Positions 32,499 through 43,725 of a stretch of DNA of 64,000 nucleotides are shown piece by piece; the first letter of the stretch is position 1; each line of letters starts with the position of its first letter. A program made the position numbers and the translations under genes. The notes beneath the pieces are model-generated. The model worked only from the letters and a program-made list of their open reading frames with translations. It was not told where the DNA came from and did not search any database. This DNA is from Puccinellia tenuiflora (taxonomy: Eukaryota; Streptophyta; Magnoliopsida; Poales; Poaceae): NCBI GenBank assembly GCA_012064385.1, contig QRDG01001848.1:327506-391505 (forward strand). Reading direction: 5' to 3'.

Positions 32499-33164
32499 CT
32501 ACAAAAATGCCACTACTAGTTTAGAACTACAAAAATCCCCCTCCTCTGGATCCACCTCTGGTAACGGCAAGGTGAAATTAACCATGACCTTTTCAAAAAG
32601 GCGTTTTTTGCCTTCGGTGCCGAGCCAGCTAACTTCAGGATCCCTTGGCTTATTCCATTCTCGGATGGTGATCGGGACGTAGTCCCTAACAACAACACCG
32701 CATTGCTTCACAAATTTTTGTCTAACATCAATTGGAGCAATGGGTTCGCCGTCTGCAGCGACTTCTTCGATCCTGTACCGGAGATGGCCCTCCAACTTTT
32801 TGGTTGGGCCTCGTTTCATCCTCACAGAGGATTTGCTCGATCCGGATGGCTAAAACAAGAAAGACCGTTAGTATGTGTATATAGACAACAGAGGCTAAAT
32901 TAATTAATATAAATATATATGCACCTCGTCGGAGTTTGTAATAATCAATGTTGCACCGGAGCCGTCGGCTTCTGCCTTATCGGCTTCTCCCTCATCGGAG
33001 ACACCGAGTTCGGCCTCTTTCCAGACGTTGGAGACGCCGTCTCCTCGGTTGAGAGACACATCCCCCTCACCGGAGTCGTTCAGAAAGTGACTTGCGTCAT
33101 CCTCGCCGTGGATCATATCCTCGAGGATATTTTCCTCATTTTCGTCTCTGCCGTGTGGTTCCAT
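32499..33164 (-). pseudogene. CACTA-2 ORF2 remnant (N-terminal part only)
   Basis: Exon 1 (33164-32925) encodes an acidic N terminus (SHFLNDSGEGDVSLN), like FSAKCLNDSGEGVELEN of CACTA-1 ORF2. The donor is GACGAG|GTGCAT; exon 2 begins at 32849 after TTGTTTTAG with PSGSSKSSVRMKRGP and continues FVKQCGVVVRDYVPITIREW, the start of the same plant-transposase domain. The frame is lost after LPLPEVDPEEGDFCSS, and the rest, including any Ulp1-like part, is deleted up to the subterminal repeats. Confidence 0.75.
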
Positions 33165-33199
33165 AGTTCAGAAAACTTGTAGGAATAGAATGGTACTAG

Positions 33200-34315
33200 A
33201 AGGAAAGGCGCGCGTTGCTGTGCCCGTTGTTTCTAAGCGTCGTCATGGTGATATATATGACAAATAATTCAGCATTTCATCTTGTCTGAAACGGAACAAA
33301 TTTGAATTGTAGTAATAATATGACACATTTCGATATCATTGTACTTCACATGAACATCACTTGAGCAAAATTATACACAGCTCCAATTACACGGTGCACC
33401 GATTTAAAACATCAGAGTATACAATTCTATCAATTCATACAAATAATTCTATGAATTCCATCAATTCATACAAAACTGTATCAAATCCAATTCTATCGTA
33501 AATAAATAAATAAATAACTGTACCAAATCCAATTCTATCATATAAATAAATATGAAGCCTAAAATTATTGGATTGTGGATAAATATTTATTTATACAAAT
33601 ATGAAGCCTAAAATCATAAATAAATATGAAGCCTAAGCATAGGGAACGTGGTTTTACATCTGAAGCCTCATATGTCAAAGCCATTAGTCAGCAAAAAGAG
33701 TGCCTACAAGAACGAAGTAGAAATAAATGCATTGTTCTTGCATTTACCCTTGGTTCTGTAGACAGTCTTCTTGCAAGCATAATGGACTATTCTAATCATC
33801 GGCTTGCATTAAGAATAGCCAAGAAGACAACATTATTTCTTTCGGCTCATAAATAACAGCAAAATCAGCTAACACTAAATCATTCCAAATTGACTTAGCA
33901 AATTTTTCTAATAACATTTCTAATAAATTTCTAACACTAAATTTCCTAACACTAAATTTCTAACACTAAATTTCCTACCACTAAATTTCCTACACTACAA
34001 AAACAACACAAAAATGTACCTAAACTACACACCTAATTTATACTCTACCACCTTAGCAAAATTTCTACTAACACTTGGTCGACTAAGCAAAATCAACTAA
34101 GCAAAATTTCAACTAAGCAAAATATACACACCTAATTTCTACTCTACACACCACCTTAGAAAAATTTCTACTAACACCTAAGCAAAATCTATAAAATTTG
34201 CACTAAAATTACACCTAATCTGCACTAAAATTACACCTAATTTGCTAACACTAAAATGCCTAACACTAAATTACACTAAAAAACAAAACAAAAAACAACT
34301 AAACCCAAAAAAAAC
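33200..34315 (-). other. AT-rich region, probable 5'-UTR intron of CACTA-2 ORF2
   Basis: Short repeats AAATATGAAGCCTAAAAT (33550-33640) and AACACTAAATTTC (33870-34270). The position between leader and ORF2 start matches the AT-rich intron of CACTA-1. No coding content. Confidence 0.4.
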
Positions 34316-34620
34316 TACCTCTTGCGGACGGCGGCGAGGCCGGAGGCGCGGCCCTGCGGCGGCGAGGCGGAGGAGTACGGGCGCGGCAGCGGAGAGGCGG
34401 CGGCGAGGTAGAGGAGTAGGGCGCGTGGAGGCCGGCGGCGAGGCGGAGGAGAGCGGGCGCGTGGAGGAGAGGCGGCGGCGAGGCGGAGGAGGCTCGTGCG
34501 TGGTGGAGGAGGCTCGGCCTGAGGAGCGGGCGGCGGATGGCAGCGCGTACGGCGGACGGCGGCACGGGAAATTTCGGCAGCCTGACGGCGCTCGATCGGG
34601 TTTTTCGCGCTCCAGTCCTT
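34316..34620 (-). promoter_or_regulatory. GC-rich leader of CACTA-2 ORF2
   Basis: Minus strand rich in CGCCGCCTC and CCGCGC; ends in a GTAGTTTTTTTT donor-like border near 34316. Equivalent to 13801-14180 of CACTA-1. Confidence 0.4.
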
Positions 34621-34678
34621 AGCGAAATGAGAGGAGTTGGGGGAGAAGAAGAGGCCGGCCAGATTTAAAAGGTAAAGA

Positions 34679-34880
34679 CCTTTAGGTCCGGTTGGTGGCA
34701 CCAACCGGGACCAAAGGGTCTTTAGGTCCGGTTGGTGGCACCAACCGGGACCAAAGGCCTACCCTTTCGTCCCGGTTGGTGGTACCAACCGGACCTAAAG
34801 GTCATTTTCGGCGGCACCGAAAAGGCGCGCGCCAAAATACCCTTTGGTCCCGGTTCGTGGCATGAACCGGGACCAATGCC
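34679..34880. repeat. Internal palindromes of CACTA-2
   Basis: Pairs of TTTAGGTCCGGTTGGTGG / CCACCAACCGGGACCAAAG, twice in tandem (34680-34756), then GTCCCGGTTGGTGGTACC and GGTCCCGGTTCGTGGC variants up to 34876. Placed next to the ORF2 leader as in CACTA-1. Confidence 0.85.
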
Positions 34881-35307
34881 CTGAAAATTTTAAGTTCTTA
34901 ATGTTGTTCCCGCCTTTTTTTCTTATTAAGGTGTTTGAATATGAATTTCATATGGTTTTGAATTTGAAAAGACTTTCAACATGAAAAGTGTTTAAATTTG
35001 AATAAATAATTTTTGGAATTTGAACTTAATTAAGTCATTAATTAAATTTATAAATTCAATATCTTTTCATCTGTTTATCAGACAAATGCAATTAAAATAT
35101 CAAATTGTTGATAAAAATGTAATCTATCTATTTATATAATTTATATATATTCATTTAATTTATATCTATTGAATTAATTCATATCTATTTTTGCCATATT
35201 ATTGAATCTCACTAAACTTTCAACATGAAAAGTGTTTAAATTTGATCTCCATCGGTGCATTTGATGCGGTACAGAATGACAACAGTGGATCAGTTGTCCT
35301 AACAATC

Positions 35308-35859
35308 TTAGTCATACTCCTGCCTAGGCCTATAATACTCGTACTCGTACTCGTACTCGTAGTCGCCGTCATCATCGTCGTCGCTGTCATCGTACTCATA
35401 CGGCGCTCATGGCTCGAACCTCGACGGGTGAGCACCCCCGGACTGCATGTTAGGGTAGCGCAGGCGGGGGTTATTGCCAGCCATGATGTAGTTCAAAACG
35501 CCCTGGAGAGTCCGGCCAGCCCACCACAGTTGACGGCCGGCCTCGTTGAAGTCCGAAGGAGGAGGGCCATCCCCCTCGTACCTGGCGAGCGCCCTCTCAC
35601 GCCGATTGATGAAGAAGGCTTCCCAAGTCGGGCGGTAGTCGGGATGCCAGCCCGGATCCATCCGCTGCTTCGGTGTGAGCTCGAGGTAGTAGTGGTTCGT
35701 GATGGCCGCCCGGCGCGTCACACCTTGAGGGACAGGAGGGACCGGCACGCCTCCGGCGCTCAGCATCCAGCCGGCGGGGACGCGGTAGCCGGGCGGGCAG
35801 GGGTAGTTCGAGGCGGAAAGCTCCTCCGCCTGACGGTAGGTTAGTACGGTGGAAGCCAT
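35308..35859 (-). pseudogene. CACTA-2 ORFb, one in-frame stop
   Basis: Starts ATGGCTTCC (35859) about 45 bp downstream of a TATATATATA box on the minus strand. The frame encodes a Pro/Trp-rich protein (SNYPCPPGYRVPAGWMLS, LTPKQRMDPGWHPDYRPTWE, RALARYEGDGPPPSDFNEAG, GRTLQGVLNYIMAGNNPRLR). A TGA at 35407-35409 interrupts it; reading through in the same frame gives an acidic, Tyr-rich tail (YEYDDSDDDDDGDYEYEYEY) ending at TAA (35308-35310). About 183 codons without the stop. The family is common in Triticeae CACTA elements as I recall it, but I know no function. Confidence 0.55.
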
Positions 35860-35869
35860 GGAAGAGTGA

Positions 35870-37085
35870 TGAGGTTGCAGATATGAGTTTAGATGTGATA
35901 TATATATAGTGAGAAATAGCGGGAAGACGAAGGCGGGAAGCGATGGAAGAAGGCACACGGATCGTGTGTTTCCTTCGAGCGCTTGTGAGCCGTTGGATCA
36001 GAGTTGTGTTTCTTTCGAGTGCTTGTGAGCTGTTGGATCGTGTGCACACGGATCGTGTGTTTCTTTCAAGCGCTTGTGAGCTGTTGGATCAGGGCCTTTA
36101 GTACCGGTTCGTGTTACCAACCGGGACTAAAGAAGCACACGGATCGTATGTTTCCTTCGAGCGCTTTTGAGCCGTTGGATCAGAGTTGTGTTTCTTTCGA
36201 GTGCTTGTGAGCTGTTGGATCGTGTGCACACGGATCGTGTGTTTCTTTCAAGCGCTTGTGAGCTGTTGGATCAGGGCATTTAGTACCGGTTCGTGTTACC
36301 AACCGGGACTAAAGAAGCACACGGATCGTGCGTTTCTTTCAAGCGCTTGTGAGCCGTTGGATCAGGTGTGTGTTTCTTTTGAGGGCTTGTGAGTTGTTGG
36401 ATCTGCACTCCCACCTCATCCACAGTTACACCTTCTAATCGCCTATAAATAGCGACGTCCCTGCAGCGAACGGCACACAACGAGCGTCTACCTTTGTCAC
36501 CGAACCCAATGGTTGGATTTAGCCTACCTGCTGGCATGTTCCCTGGCATTATTGTGTTTGTCCTTGTTCGCCGGCCAGCCATTGGAGCCACCTCCTGTAG
36601 GTCGGTGAATAAGGACAACACAACAACGCTGTTGGAAACACAAGCCCTCAGGTAGGTTGAATCCAACCACTGGATTAGGGTGACACAATGATGAATTGCC
36701 GAGGAGGTGGGAGTGGTGGTGGTGGAAGTGGTAGCCATGCCCCTCGGTCGGATCCAAGCAGCTGCAAGGCTCTCTGATGATCTACAACATTCCCAACACT
36801 TTTTGGGACGGTCGTTAGATCATCAGAGAAGTCTTGCGGCTGCTTGGATCGAAGGTCGATTTGCTGCTCATGACGATGCGAGACGGATGCGCAATCTTCC
36901 GGATGGGCAAAACCAGTGTTGGATCAGCCACATGACCCTATATGCAAATCATTCGGATTCCCGTCATACAGCCCAACGGTGCATTTGATATGCAGGCACT
37001 CACGAGCCACCGTTGGTCTGTATAACGGGGAAACCATGTGCATTTGATAAAAGGTTTAATACATTAATTATTACACATCACCAAC
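35870..37085. promoter_or_regulatory. Control module of CACTA-2, inverted copy of 11503-12810
   Basis: Contains, in plus-strand order, the ORFb promoter (minus), the CACACGGATCGTGTG repeat array (about 35950-36395), two hybrid palindromes (36096-36132 and about 36278-36315, TAGTACCGGTTCG ... CCAACCGGGACTAAAG), a plus-strand TATA CCTATAAATAGC (36442-36452), a large foldback, the 33-bp-arm hairpin (36752-36849) and the degenerate 22-bp-arm repeat. Confidence 0.65.
36752..36849 (+). ncRNA. Candidate hairpin RNA segment, CACTA-2 copy
   Basis: The arms 36752-36784 and 36816-36849 pair over about 33 bp. Relative to the CACTA-1 hairpin one stem pair is changed on both sides (T:A to C:G), so pairing is kept. 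The TATA at 36442 points through it on the plus strand. No proof of expression. Confidence 0.4.
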
Positions 37086-37205
37086 TTCAATGGCGATCAC
37101 AGACTCTGAAACTAATTTCGACCGGTTCCTGAGCCGCGGGGTGCTGAGCCGCCGGCACTGCGCATCCAAAGAGAAAGAACCCTCACAGGGTAATAGCTCA
37201 TGTGA
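37085..37205 (-). pseudogene. ORFb-like fragment fused to the TNP2 end
   Basis: This 120-bp piece closely matches 13125-13250 of CACTA-1 (GGTTCCTTCTCACxTGAGCTAT through GTGATCGCCATTG). Here it lies between the truncated TNP2 3' end and the control module, whereas in CACTA-1 it belongs to ORFb on the far side of the module. It marks a past rearrangement between CACTA copies. Confidence 0.65.
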
Positions 37206-38585
37206 GAAGGAACCCTCTGCCGCGATTTAGGAAGACCAATCGTGATTCAGGAAGACCAATCGACTTAATGTCGGGAATAAAGTCAACACAAAACTCAATG
37301 ACCTCCTCTGTTCCATAGCCTTTGGAGATGCTTCCTTCTGGCCTAGCACGGTTATGAACATATTTCTTCAAGACTCCCATGAACCTCTAGGAGGGGAACA
37401 TATTATGTAGAAATACAGGACCGAGAATTGCAATCTCGTCGACTAGGTGAACCAGGAGATGCGTCATAATATTGAAAAATGATGGGGGGAACACCAACTC
37501 AAAACTAACAAGACATTGGGCCACATCCTTCTGTAACCTTGTCAGACTTTCTTGATCGATTACCTTCTGAGATATTGCATTGAGAAATGCACATAGCTTC
37601 ACAATGGGTACTCGAACATTTTCCGATAGAAGCCCCCTCAATGCAATCGGAACCAACTGCATCATAATCACGTGGCAATCATGAGACTTCAGGTTTTGGA
37701 ATTTTTTATCTGCCATATTTATTATTCCCTTTATATTTGACGAGTAGCCAGCCGGGACCTTGATACTGCTCAGGCATTCAAAAAATATTTCCTTCTCTGC
37801 TTTCGTAAGAGCGTAGCTGCTTAAGTAATGACGCCCTTTATCCGTATGCTTGTTGTTTGGGTCTTTCATACGCTGTTGGTCCTCCCTTGCTTTCGGTGTA
37901 TCTTTTGTCTTCCCATACACGCCGAGGAAGCCTAGCAGGTTCACGCAAAGATTCTTTGTCACGTGCATCATGTCGATTGAAGACCGGACCTCTAGGACTT
38001 TTCAATAGGGTAGCTCCCAAAATATAGATTTGTTCTTCCACATGGGCGCGTGTCCGGTAGCGACGTCTTTCGGAACAGATTGACCGCCAGGACCCTTTCC
38101 AAAGATTACTTCTATGTCATTGACCATACCAAATACAACATCACCATCAGGGAGGTTAGGCTTCTTCCGGTGATCTGCCTCACCTTTGAAATGCTTGCCT
38201 TTCTTTCTTACGGGATGATTGGCTGGAAGAAATTGACGACACCCCAGGTACACGACCTTTTTACATTTTTCCAAATATGTACCTTTAGTCTTATCTAAAC
38301 AATGCGTGCATGCGTTGTATCCCTTGTTTGACTGTCCTGAAATGTTACTAAGAGCAGGCCAATCATTGATGGTTACGAACAACAACGCTCGTAGGTCAAA
38401 TTCTATCTGTTTGTGCTCATGCCACACACGTACACCTGGTATGGCCCACAATTGCAAAAGTTCATCAACTAATGGCCTTAGGTACACATCAATGTCGTTG
38501 CCGGGTTGCTTCGGGCCTTGGATGAGAACGGGCATCATAATGAACTTCCGCTTCATGCATAACCAAGGAGGAAGGTTGTAGATAC

Positions 38586-38752
38586 TGTTAAACATTGTAA
38601 TACGGTTTTAACCTTTTACGTATAATGGTATGGAGTAGTACTCCAACCCAAATATGCCTTCATGTAATTGCCACGTGATGGGCTATTCATCACCTATTTA
38701 ACACGCACCCGATCGACCCTAGAGGGTAACGATCGTTCCACCAAATCCAATA
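38586..38752 (+). repeat. 5' LTR of the Copia element
   Basis: 167 bp, TGTTAAAC...CCAAATCCAATA, directly followed by the PBS. The 3' end is AATA rather than the usual CA. Confidence 0.85.
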
Positions 38753-38764
38753 TGGTATCAGAGC
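38753..38764 (+). other. Primer-binding site of the Copia element
   Basis: TGGTATCAGAGC, complementary to initiator-Met tRNA, directly abutting the LTR. It is followed by a GCC-repeat-rich leader (38790-38998). Confidence 0.85.
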
Positions 38765-38999
38765 AACCTTTTCCCTGACCTAGCCGCCGCAAGACCAAAA
38801 CCCTGTTGCCGCCGCCGCACCTTTGCCGCCGCCGCCTTAAGATCAAGACCTGCCGCCGCCGCCGCATACACTGCCGCCGCCGCCGCTCCCTCTACACCAG
38901 AAACCCTAAAGACCTACGACCAAGACCAGCTGCCGCCGCTGCGTAATCTACCGCCGCCGCCGCTTCAAGACCAAGATCACGACAAGAATCTGCGCCGCC

Positions 39000-39996
39000 A
39001 TGTCGTCGTCCTCTTCCTCGATGGCCGTGCTCACCGCCCTTGGGAACCCTCCCACCCAGCTGCTCACCCGGTCGAACTACTTGATCTGGAAGGCCCTGGT
39101 GCTCCCTCCCCTCCGTGGAGCACAGGTCACCGAGCTCCTTGATGGCACCGACATCGCTCCTGCCAAGACCCTAGAGGTAGAGGACGGAGGGAAGAAGACC
39201 GTCGTCACCAACCCCGCATACTCCGCCTGGCTTGTTCGTGACTAGCAAGTGCTGGGGTGGCTCCTCAGCACCATATCCCCTGAGATGCTTCCCCACTTCT
39301 TCGAGCACACCTCCACCACTCAAGTCTGGGGTACGATCACTGCCATGTTCACCACTGTCTCAAGGTCCAAGATCACACATCTCCGCACTGCCCTCAACAA
39401 ACCAAGAAGAAGAAGGACATGACTGCTGGGGAATACTTCACCAAGATGAAAGGACTCGGCTCCGAGATCGCTGCTGCTGGAAAACCTATTGATGATGATG
39501 AACTCATTGGGTATATTCTTAATGGCCTTGATAGTTCCTATAATGATGTTGTTGCTGCAGTAAACGGACAGCGGGGTACCACCCTTGATGATCTCTTTGC
39601 TCAAGTTGCTGCACATGACATGCGCCGTGAGCTGCTCTCCGATGAAGAAGATACCGCCCCTGCCCAAACCTTCATCTCCTCCGCTCACCTTGCTCGTGGT
39701 GGCAATGAGCAAGGCCGCCGTGATGGGGGAGGTGATCGTGGCCGCCGTGATGGGGGAGGCGACCGCCGCGATGATGGTGGATCGTGGCGCTCCCGTGATG
39801 ACCGTGCTCCTTGTCATTCCCATGACGGAGGTTCCCGTGATGACAGGCGTCGTGATGATCGCCGCGATGGAGGTGGACGCTGTGATGACCGGCGCTATGA
39901 TGGAGGCCGCCATGATGGAGGCCGTTGAGATGGGGGTGGACGGCGTGATGATGGTCGTCGCCGTGACCGCGCCCCAACTCCCTACGTCGACACTAC
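39000..39996 (+). pseudogene. Copia gag, broken
   Basis: Starts MSSSSSSMAVLTALGNPPTQ and has LTRSNYLIWKALVLPPLRGA. A TAG at 39243-39245 is followed in frame by VLGWLLSTISPEMLPHFFEH; the frame then shifts near 39395 to MTAGEYFTKMKGLGSEIAAA and ILNGLDSSYNDVVAAVNGQR. A Gly/Arg/Asp-rich repeat region (39715-39960) has a TGA at 39926-39928. The zinc knuckle CQICKIHGHPASDC (Cx2Cx4Hx4C) is readable only by allowing a single-base deletion at about 39993. Confidence 0.85.
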
Positions 39997-41310
39997 ATGC
40001 AGATATGCAAGATTCATGGGCACCCAGCAAGTGATTGCTGGTGGCGCTATGGAGACCGTGATGACTCTGATGATGATGGTCGTGAAGAGAAGACTGCTCA
40101 CCTTGCTTCCTATGGTGTTGACACAAATTGGTACCCCGACACTGGCACCTCAAACCACATCACAGGGGAGTTGAGCAAACTCTCTATTCATGACAAGTAC
40201 AAGGGGCGTGATCTCGTACACACTGCAGATGGAAACGGTATGATAATAAGCAACATTGGTCATTCAATATTATGCACCCCACATGCTTCTTTTGAACTTA
40301 AAGATGTCTTACATGTTCCTAGTGCCACCACAAATCTCTTATCTGTTCATAAGCTTACACTTGATAATCACATCTTCCTTGAGTTTCACCCATATTTCTT
40401 TTTAATTAAGGACCAAGCAACAAGGAGAATTCTGTTTAAAGGACCCTGCCATGATGGTCTCTACCCGCTAGTTCCGTTCTCCACTGGGTCGTCCAAGCAT
40501 GCTTTCGTCACAATAAAGCCATCCTCCTCCACTTGGCATCGTCGTTTCGGCCATCCTTCATCCTTTGTGGTTCAGCAAGTTCTTAGAAACAATAAAATTT
40601 CGTATACTCCTGAAGTTAGCCCATACATTTGTGATTCATGTCAGTTAGCTAAGAGTCATCAGTTGCCTTATCCTACCTCTACTAGTGTTTCCACTGTTCC
40701 TTTGGAGCAAGTGTTTTCTGATGTATGGGGCCCTGCACCTGAGTCTGTTGGCAAACACTCTTATTATGTAAGCTTTATCGATGATTTTAGTAAGTTTACG
40801 TGGATTTATTTGCTCAAGAAACGTTCTGAGGTGTATCAAGTCTTTCTCAATTTTCAGCAACTTGTTGAGCGCAAATTTGATAGGAAAATTATCACTATGC
40901 AAACAGATTGGGGTGGTGAATATGAAAAGTTAAATAAATTCTTTCAGACACATGGCATCTCTCATCATGTATCTTGCCCACATGCACATCAACAAAACGG
41001 TTCTGCTGAACGTAAACACCGTCATATTGTTGAAGTTGGCCTTGCCTTACTTGCTAATGCATCCATGCCTCTCAAATATTGGGATGAAGCCTTCCTCACC
41101 GCTACCTTTCTTATAAACTTGCTTCCTAGCAAAGTCATCAATCTTGATACACCTGTTGAACGTCTCCTTCACACTAAGCCCAACTATGAGTCTCTTCGAT
41201 TTTTGGCTGCGCTTGTTGGCCGAATCTCCGTCCCTATAACAAAAGAAAACTTGCTTTTCGTTCCACACGCTGTGTTTTTCTGGGCTATAGTCCACGCCAC
41301 AAAGGAGTAA
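39997..41310 (+). pseudogene. Copia protease-integrase, frameshifted at its end
   Basis: A 437-codon frame: aspartic protease (WYPDTGTSNHIT, active-site DTG), GAG-pre-integrase (WHRRFGHPSSFVVQQVL, CDSCQLAKSH zinc site) and integrase core with all three acidic residues (FSDVWGPAPES; MQTDWGGEYEKL; HQQNGSAERKHRHI). A frameshift near 41200 throws the C-terminal GYSPRHKG-like region out of frame and ends the ORF at 41310. The following frame resumes before 41436. Confidence 0.9.
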
Positions 41311-41435
41311 AATGCTTAGAGGTTTCCACTGGTCGCATCTATATATCTAGAGATGTTGTCTTCGATGAAAGTGTTTTTCCCTTTGCATCTCTTCATCCTA
41401 ATGCCGGTGCCCGTCTTCGACAGGACATCCTCCTT

Positions 41436-43718
41436 TTGCCTTCAAATCATGGGGATGCAAATACTGATGATTATATGTATTTGCCTATTATACCTGTTGT
41501 TGCTAATGATCCACATGCAGAAACAAGTGTGTCCGCAGGTGCAAGTACGCTGCAAAAAGAACAAGAAAAAAATTCGGTCCAAAACAATGCCAAAAAGGTG
41601 CAAAACTTGGTGCAAAGTAACAGACGACGTCTGTCCTATCGCGATCCCGAGGTGGATCCGATTCTTGCCAATCCCGAGGAGAACTCCGGGGCCAGCGAGG
41701 AGAACTCCGGGGCCAGCGATGCCAGCGTTGCTGACTCCGAGGGCGATTCCCCGAGCGCTACATCGCCTCGGCCTCCATCGCCTGTGTACAATGTGAACGA
41801 CGAGTCAAGCAATGCCACGTCAAGCTCAAGGACAGGACGGACCCGGTCGCGGTCCCCGCCACATGCGCGTCAGACTCGCTCGCAGACCCCGCCCTCGCCG
41901 CGGCTTCCATCGCGAGATGATTCTGCGCACGACGCAGAACCACGGTCTTCTCCGACATCATCTCCTGCACGTGGGAGCCCTGTCTCGACTGGATCCTCTG
42001 CGCAAGCTTCCAGTGCAGCCTCCTCTGCACCCATGTCAACGCCAGCGCCTACACCTCCTCCTTCGCCACCAGCTCCACCACCACCTCCTGAACTCCGCAC
42101 TCGACTACAAAAAGGTATCCGCCAGCCTAAAGTAAGCACTGATGGTACTATTCGCTGGTGTCTTTTTGCATCCACAGGAGAACCACGTAACTTATCTGAG
42201 GCGCTTGGAGATGAAAAGTGGCGCAAAGCAATGGAGGATGAGTATGATGCTCTTATGGAGAACAAAACATGGCACTTAGTTCCTCCACATCACACAAAAA
42301 ATCTCATTGACTGTAAGTGGGTGTATCGTATTAAGAAAAATGCAGATGGTACTATTGACAGGTACAAGGCACGTCTGGTTGCAAAAGGTTTCAAGCAGAG
42401 ATATGGCATAGATTATGAAGACACATTCAGTCCTGTGGTTAAAGCAGCAACGATACGCATTGTTATTTCTGTTGCTGTTTCTAGAGGTTGGAATCTGCGT
42501 CAGCTAGATGTTAAGAACGCGTTTCTCCATGGTGTTCTGGAAGAGGAAGTTTATATGAAACAACCCCCAGGTTTTGAAAATCCCAAAGCCCCTCAATACA
42601 TTTGCAAACTTGACAAAGCTCTGTATGGTCTCAAACAAGCCCCCCGTGCATGGTATTCACGACTCAGCACTAAGTTGCAACAGCTTGGTTTTTCTCCCTC
42701 TAAGGCTGATACTTCACTTTTTCTTTACAATAAGTCTGGTGTCATGATATTTGTCCTCATTTATGTTGATGATATTATTGTCACAAGCTCTTCAGATAAA
42801 GCCATATCTGCACTTCTTCATGATTTGAATGCTGATTTTGCTCTGAAAGATTTGGGGGATCTACACTACTTCTTGGGTATCGAGGTAAAGAAGACACGGT
42901 CAGGTCTACTTCTCACTCAAAGAAAATATGCTGCAGGTCTGCTTGCAAAAGTTGGTATGAAAAAGTGCACACCTTGTCCTACACCTTTGTCCTCCACTGA
43001 AAAATTATCTTTAACAGAGGGAACTCCTCTTGGTCATGATGATAGTACACATTACAGAAGTATAGTAGGTTCCTTGCAATATTTGACGTTGACACGACCT
43101 GACATTTCTTTCTCTGTCAACAAAGTTTGTCAGTATTTACATGCTCCTACCACTGCTCATTGGACAACTGCAAAAAGAATTTTGAGATATGTTCAAGGCA
43201 CTTTGAATGTTGGACTTACCTTCCAGAAGTCCTCATCTACTTTGCTTAGTGCTTTTTCAGATGCAGATTGGGCAGGCTGTTTGGATGACAGACGATCCAC
43301 TGGAGGTTTTGCTATATTTATTGGACCGAATTTGGTTTCTTGGAGTGCTCGAAAACAGAAAACTGTGTCAAGGTCAAGCACTGAAGCTGAATACAAGGCT
43401 CTTGCTAATGCTATAGCTGAGTTGATTTGGGTTGAAGCTGTTCTTAATGAACTTGGTGCTAAATTAAAAGACAAACCGTGTCTATGGTGTGATAACTTAG
43501 GTGCTACATTTTTATCTGCTAATCCTGTGTTTCATGCTAGGACCAAACATATTGACATAGACTATCATTTTGTGCGTGAGAGGGTTGCAGACAAGCTCTT
43601 AGACATCAAGTTCGTTTCAAGCAAAGATCAAGTTGCTGATGGATTTACAAAGGTGTTACCAGTCAAGAATCTTCATGAGTTTATTCGTAATCTCAACCTC
43701 TCTGAAGGTTGTGATTAA
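41436..43718 (+). CDS. Copia reverse transcriptase-RNase H
   Basis: A 760-codon uninterrupted frame that is the 3' half of the polyprotein, so the ATG is not a true start. A Ser/Pro-rich linker comes first, then RT (WRKAMEDEYDALMENKTWHL, YKARLVAKGFKQRYGIDYED, VKNAFLHGVLEEEVYMKQPP, catalytic YVDDII) and RNase H (FSDADWAGCLDDRRSTGG, SRSSTEAEYKALANAIAELI, TKHIDIDYHFVRE). It stops at 43716-43718, next to the polypurine tract. The domain itself looks intact. Confidence 0.92.
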   Translation: MPSNHGDANTDDYMYLPIIPVVANDPHAETSVSAGASTLQKEQEKNSVQNNAKKVQNLVQSNRRRLSYRDPEVDPILANPEENSGASEENSGASDASVADSEGDSPSATSPRPPSPVYNVNDESSNATSSSRTGRTRSRSPPHARQTRSQTPPSPRLPSRDDSAHDAEPRSSPTSSPARGSPVSTGSSAQASSAASSAPMSTPAPTPPPSPPAPPPPPELRTRLQKGIRQPKVSTDGTIRWCLFASTGEPRNLSEALGDEKWRKAMEDEYDALMENKTWHLVPPHHTKNLIDCKWVYRIKKNADGTIDRYKARLVAKGFKQRYGIDYEDTFSPVVKAATIRIVISVAVSRGWNLRQLDVKNAFLHGVLEEEVYMKQPPGFENPKAPQYICKLDKALYGLKQAPRAWYSRLSTKLQQLGFSPSKADTSLFLYNKSGVMIFVLIYVDDIIVTSSSDKAISALLHDLNADFALKDLGDLHYFLGIEVKKTRSGLLLTQRKYAAGLLAKVGMKKCTPCPTPLSSTEKLSLTEGTPLGHDDSTHYRSIVGSLQYLTLTRPDISFSVNKVCQYLHAPTTAHWTTAKRILRYVQGTLNVGLTFQKSSSTLLSAFSDADWAGCLDDRRSTGGFAIFIGPNLVSWSARKQKTVSRSSTEAEYKALANAIAELIWVEAVLNELGAKLKDKPCLWCDNLGATFLSANPVFHARTKHIDIDYHFVRERVADKLLDIKFVSSKDQVADGFTKVLPVKNLHEFIRNLNLSEGCD

Positions 43719-43725
43719 GGGGGGC

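Noticed and set aside
39320..40153. 277-codon minus-strand frame in the Copia element
   Set aside because: Antisense of the Gly/Arg/Asp-repeat region of gag; Ile/Thr/Ala-rich repeat peptide only.
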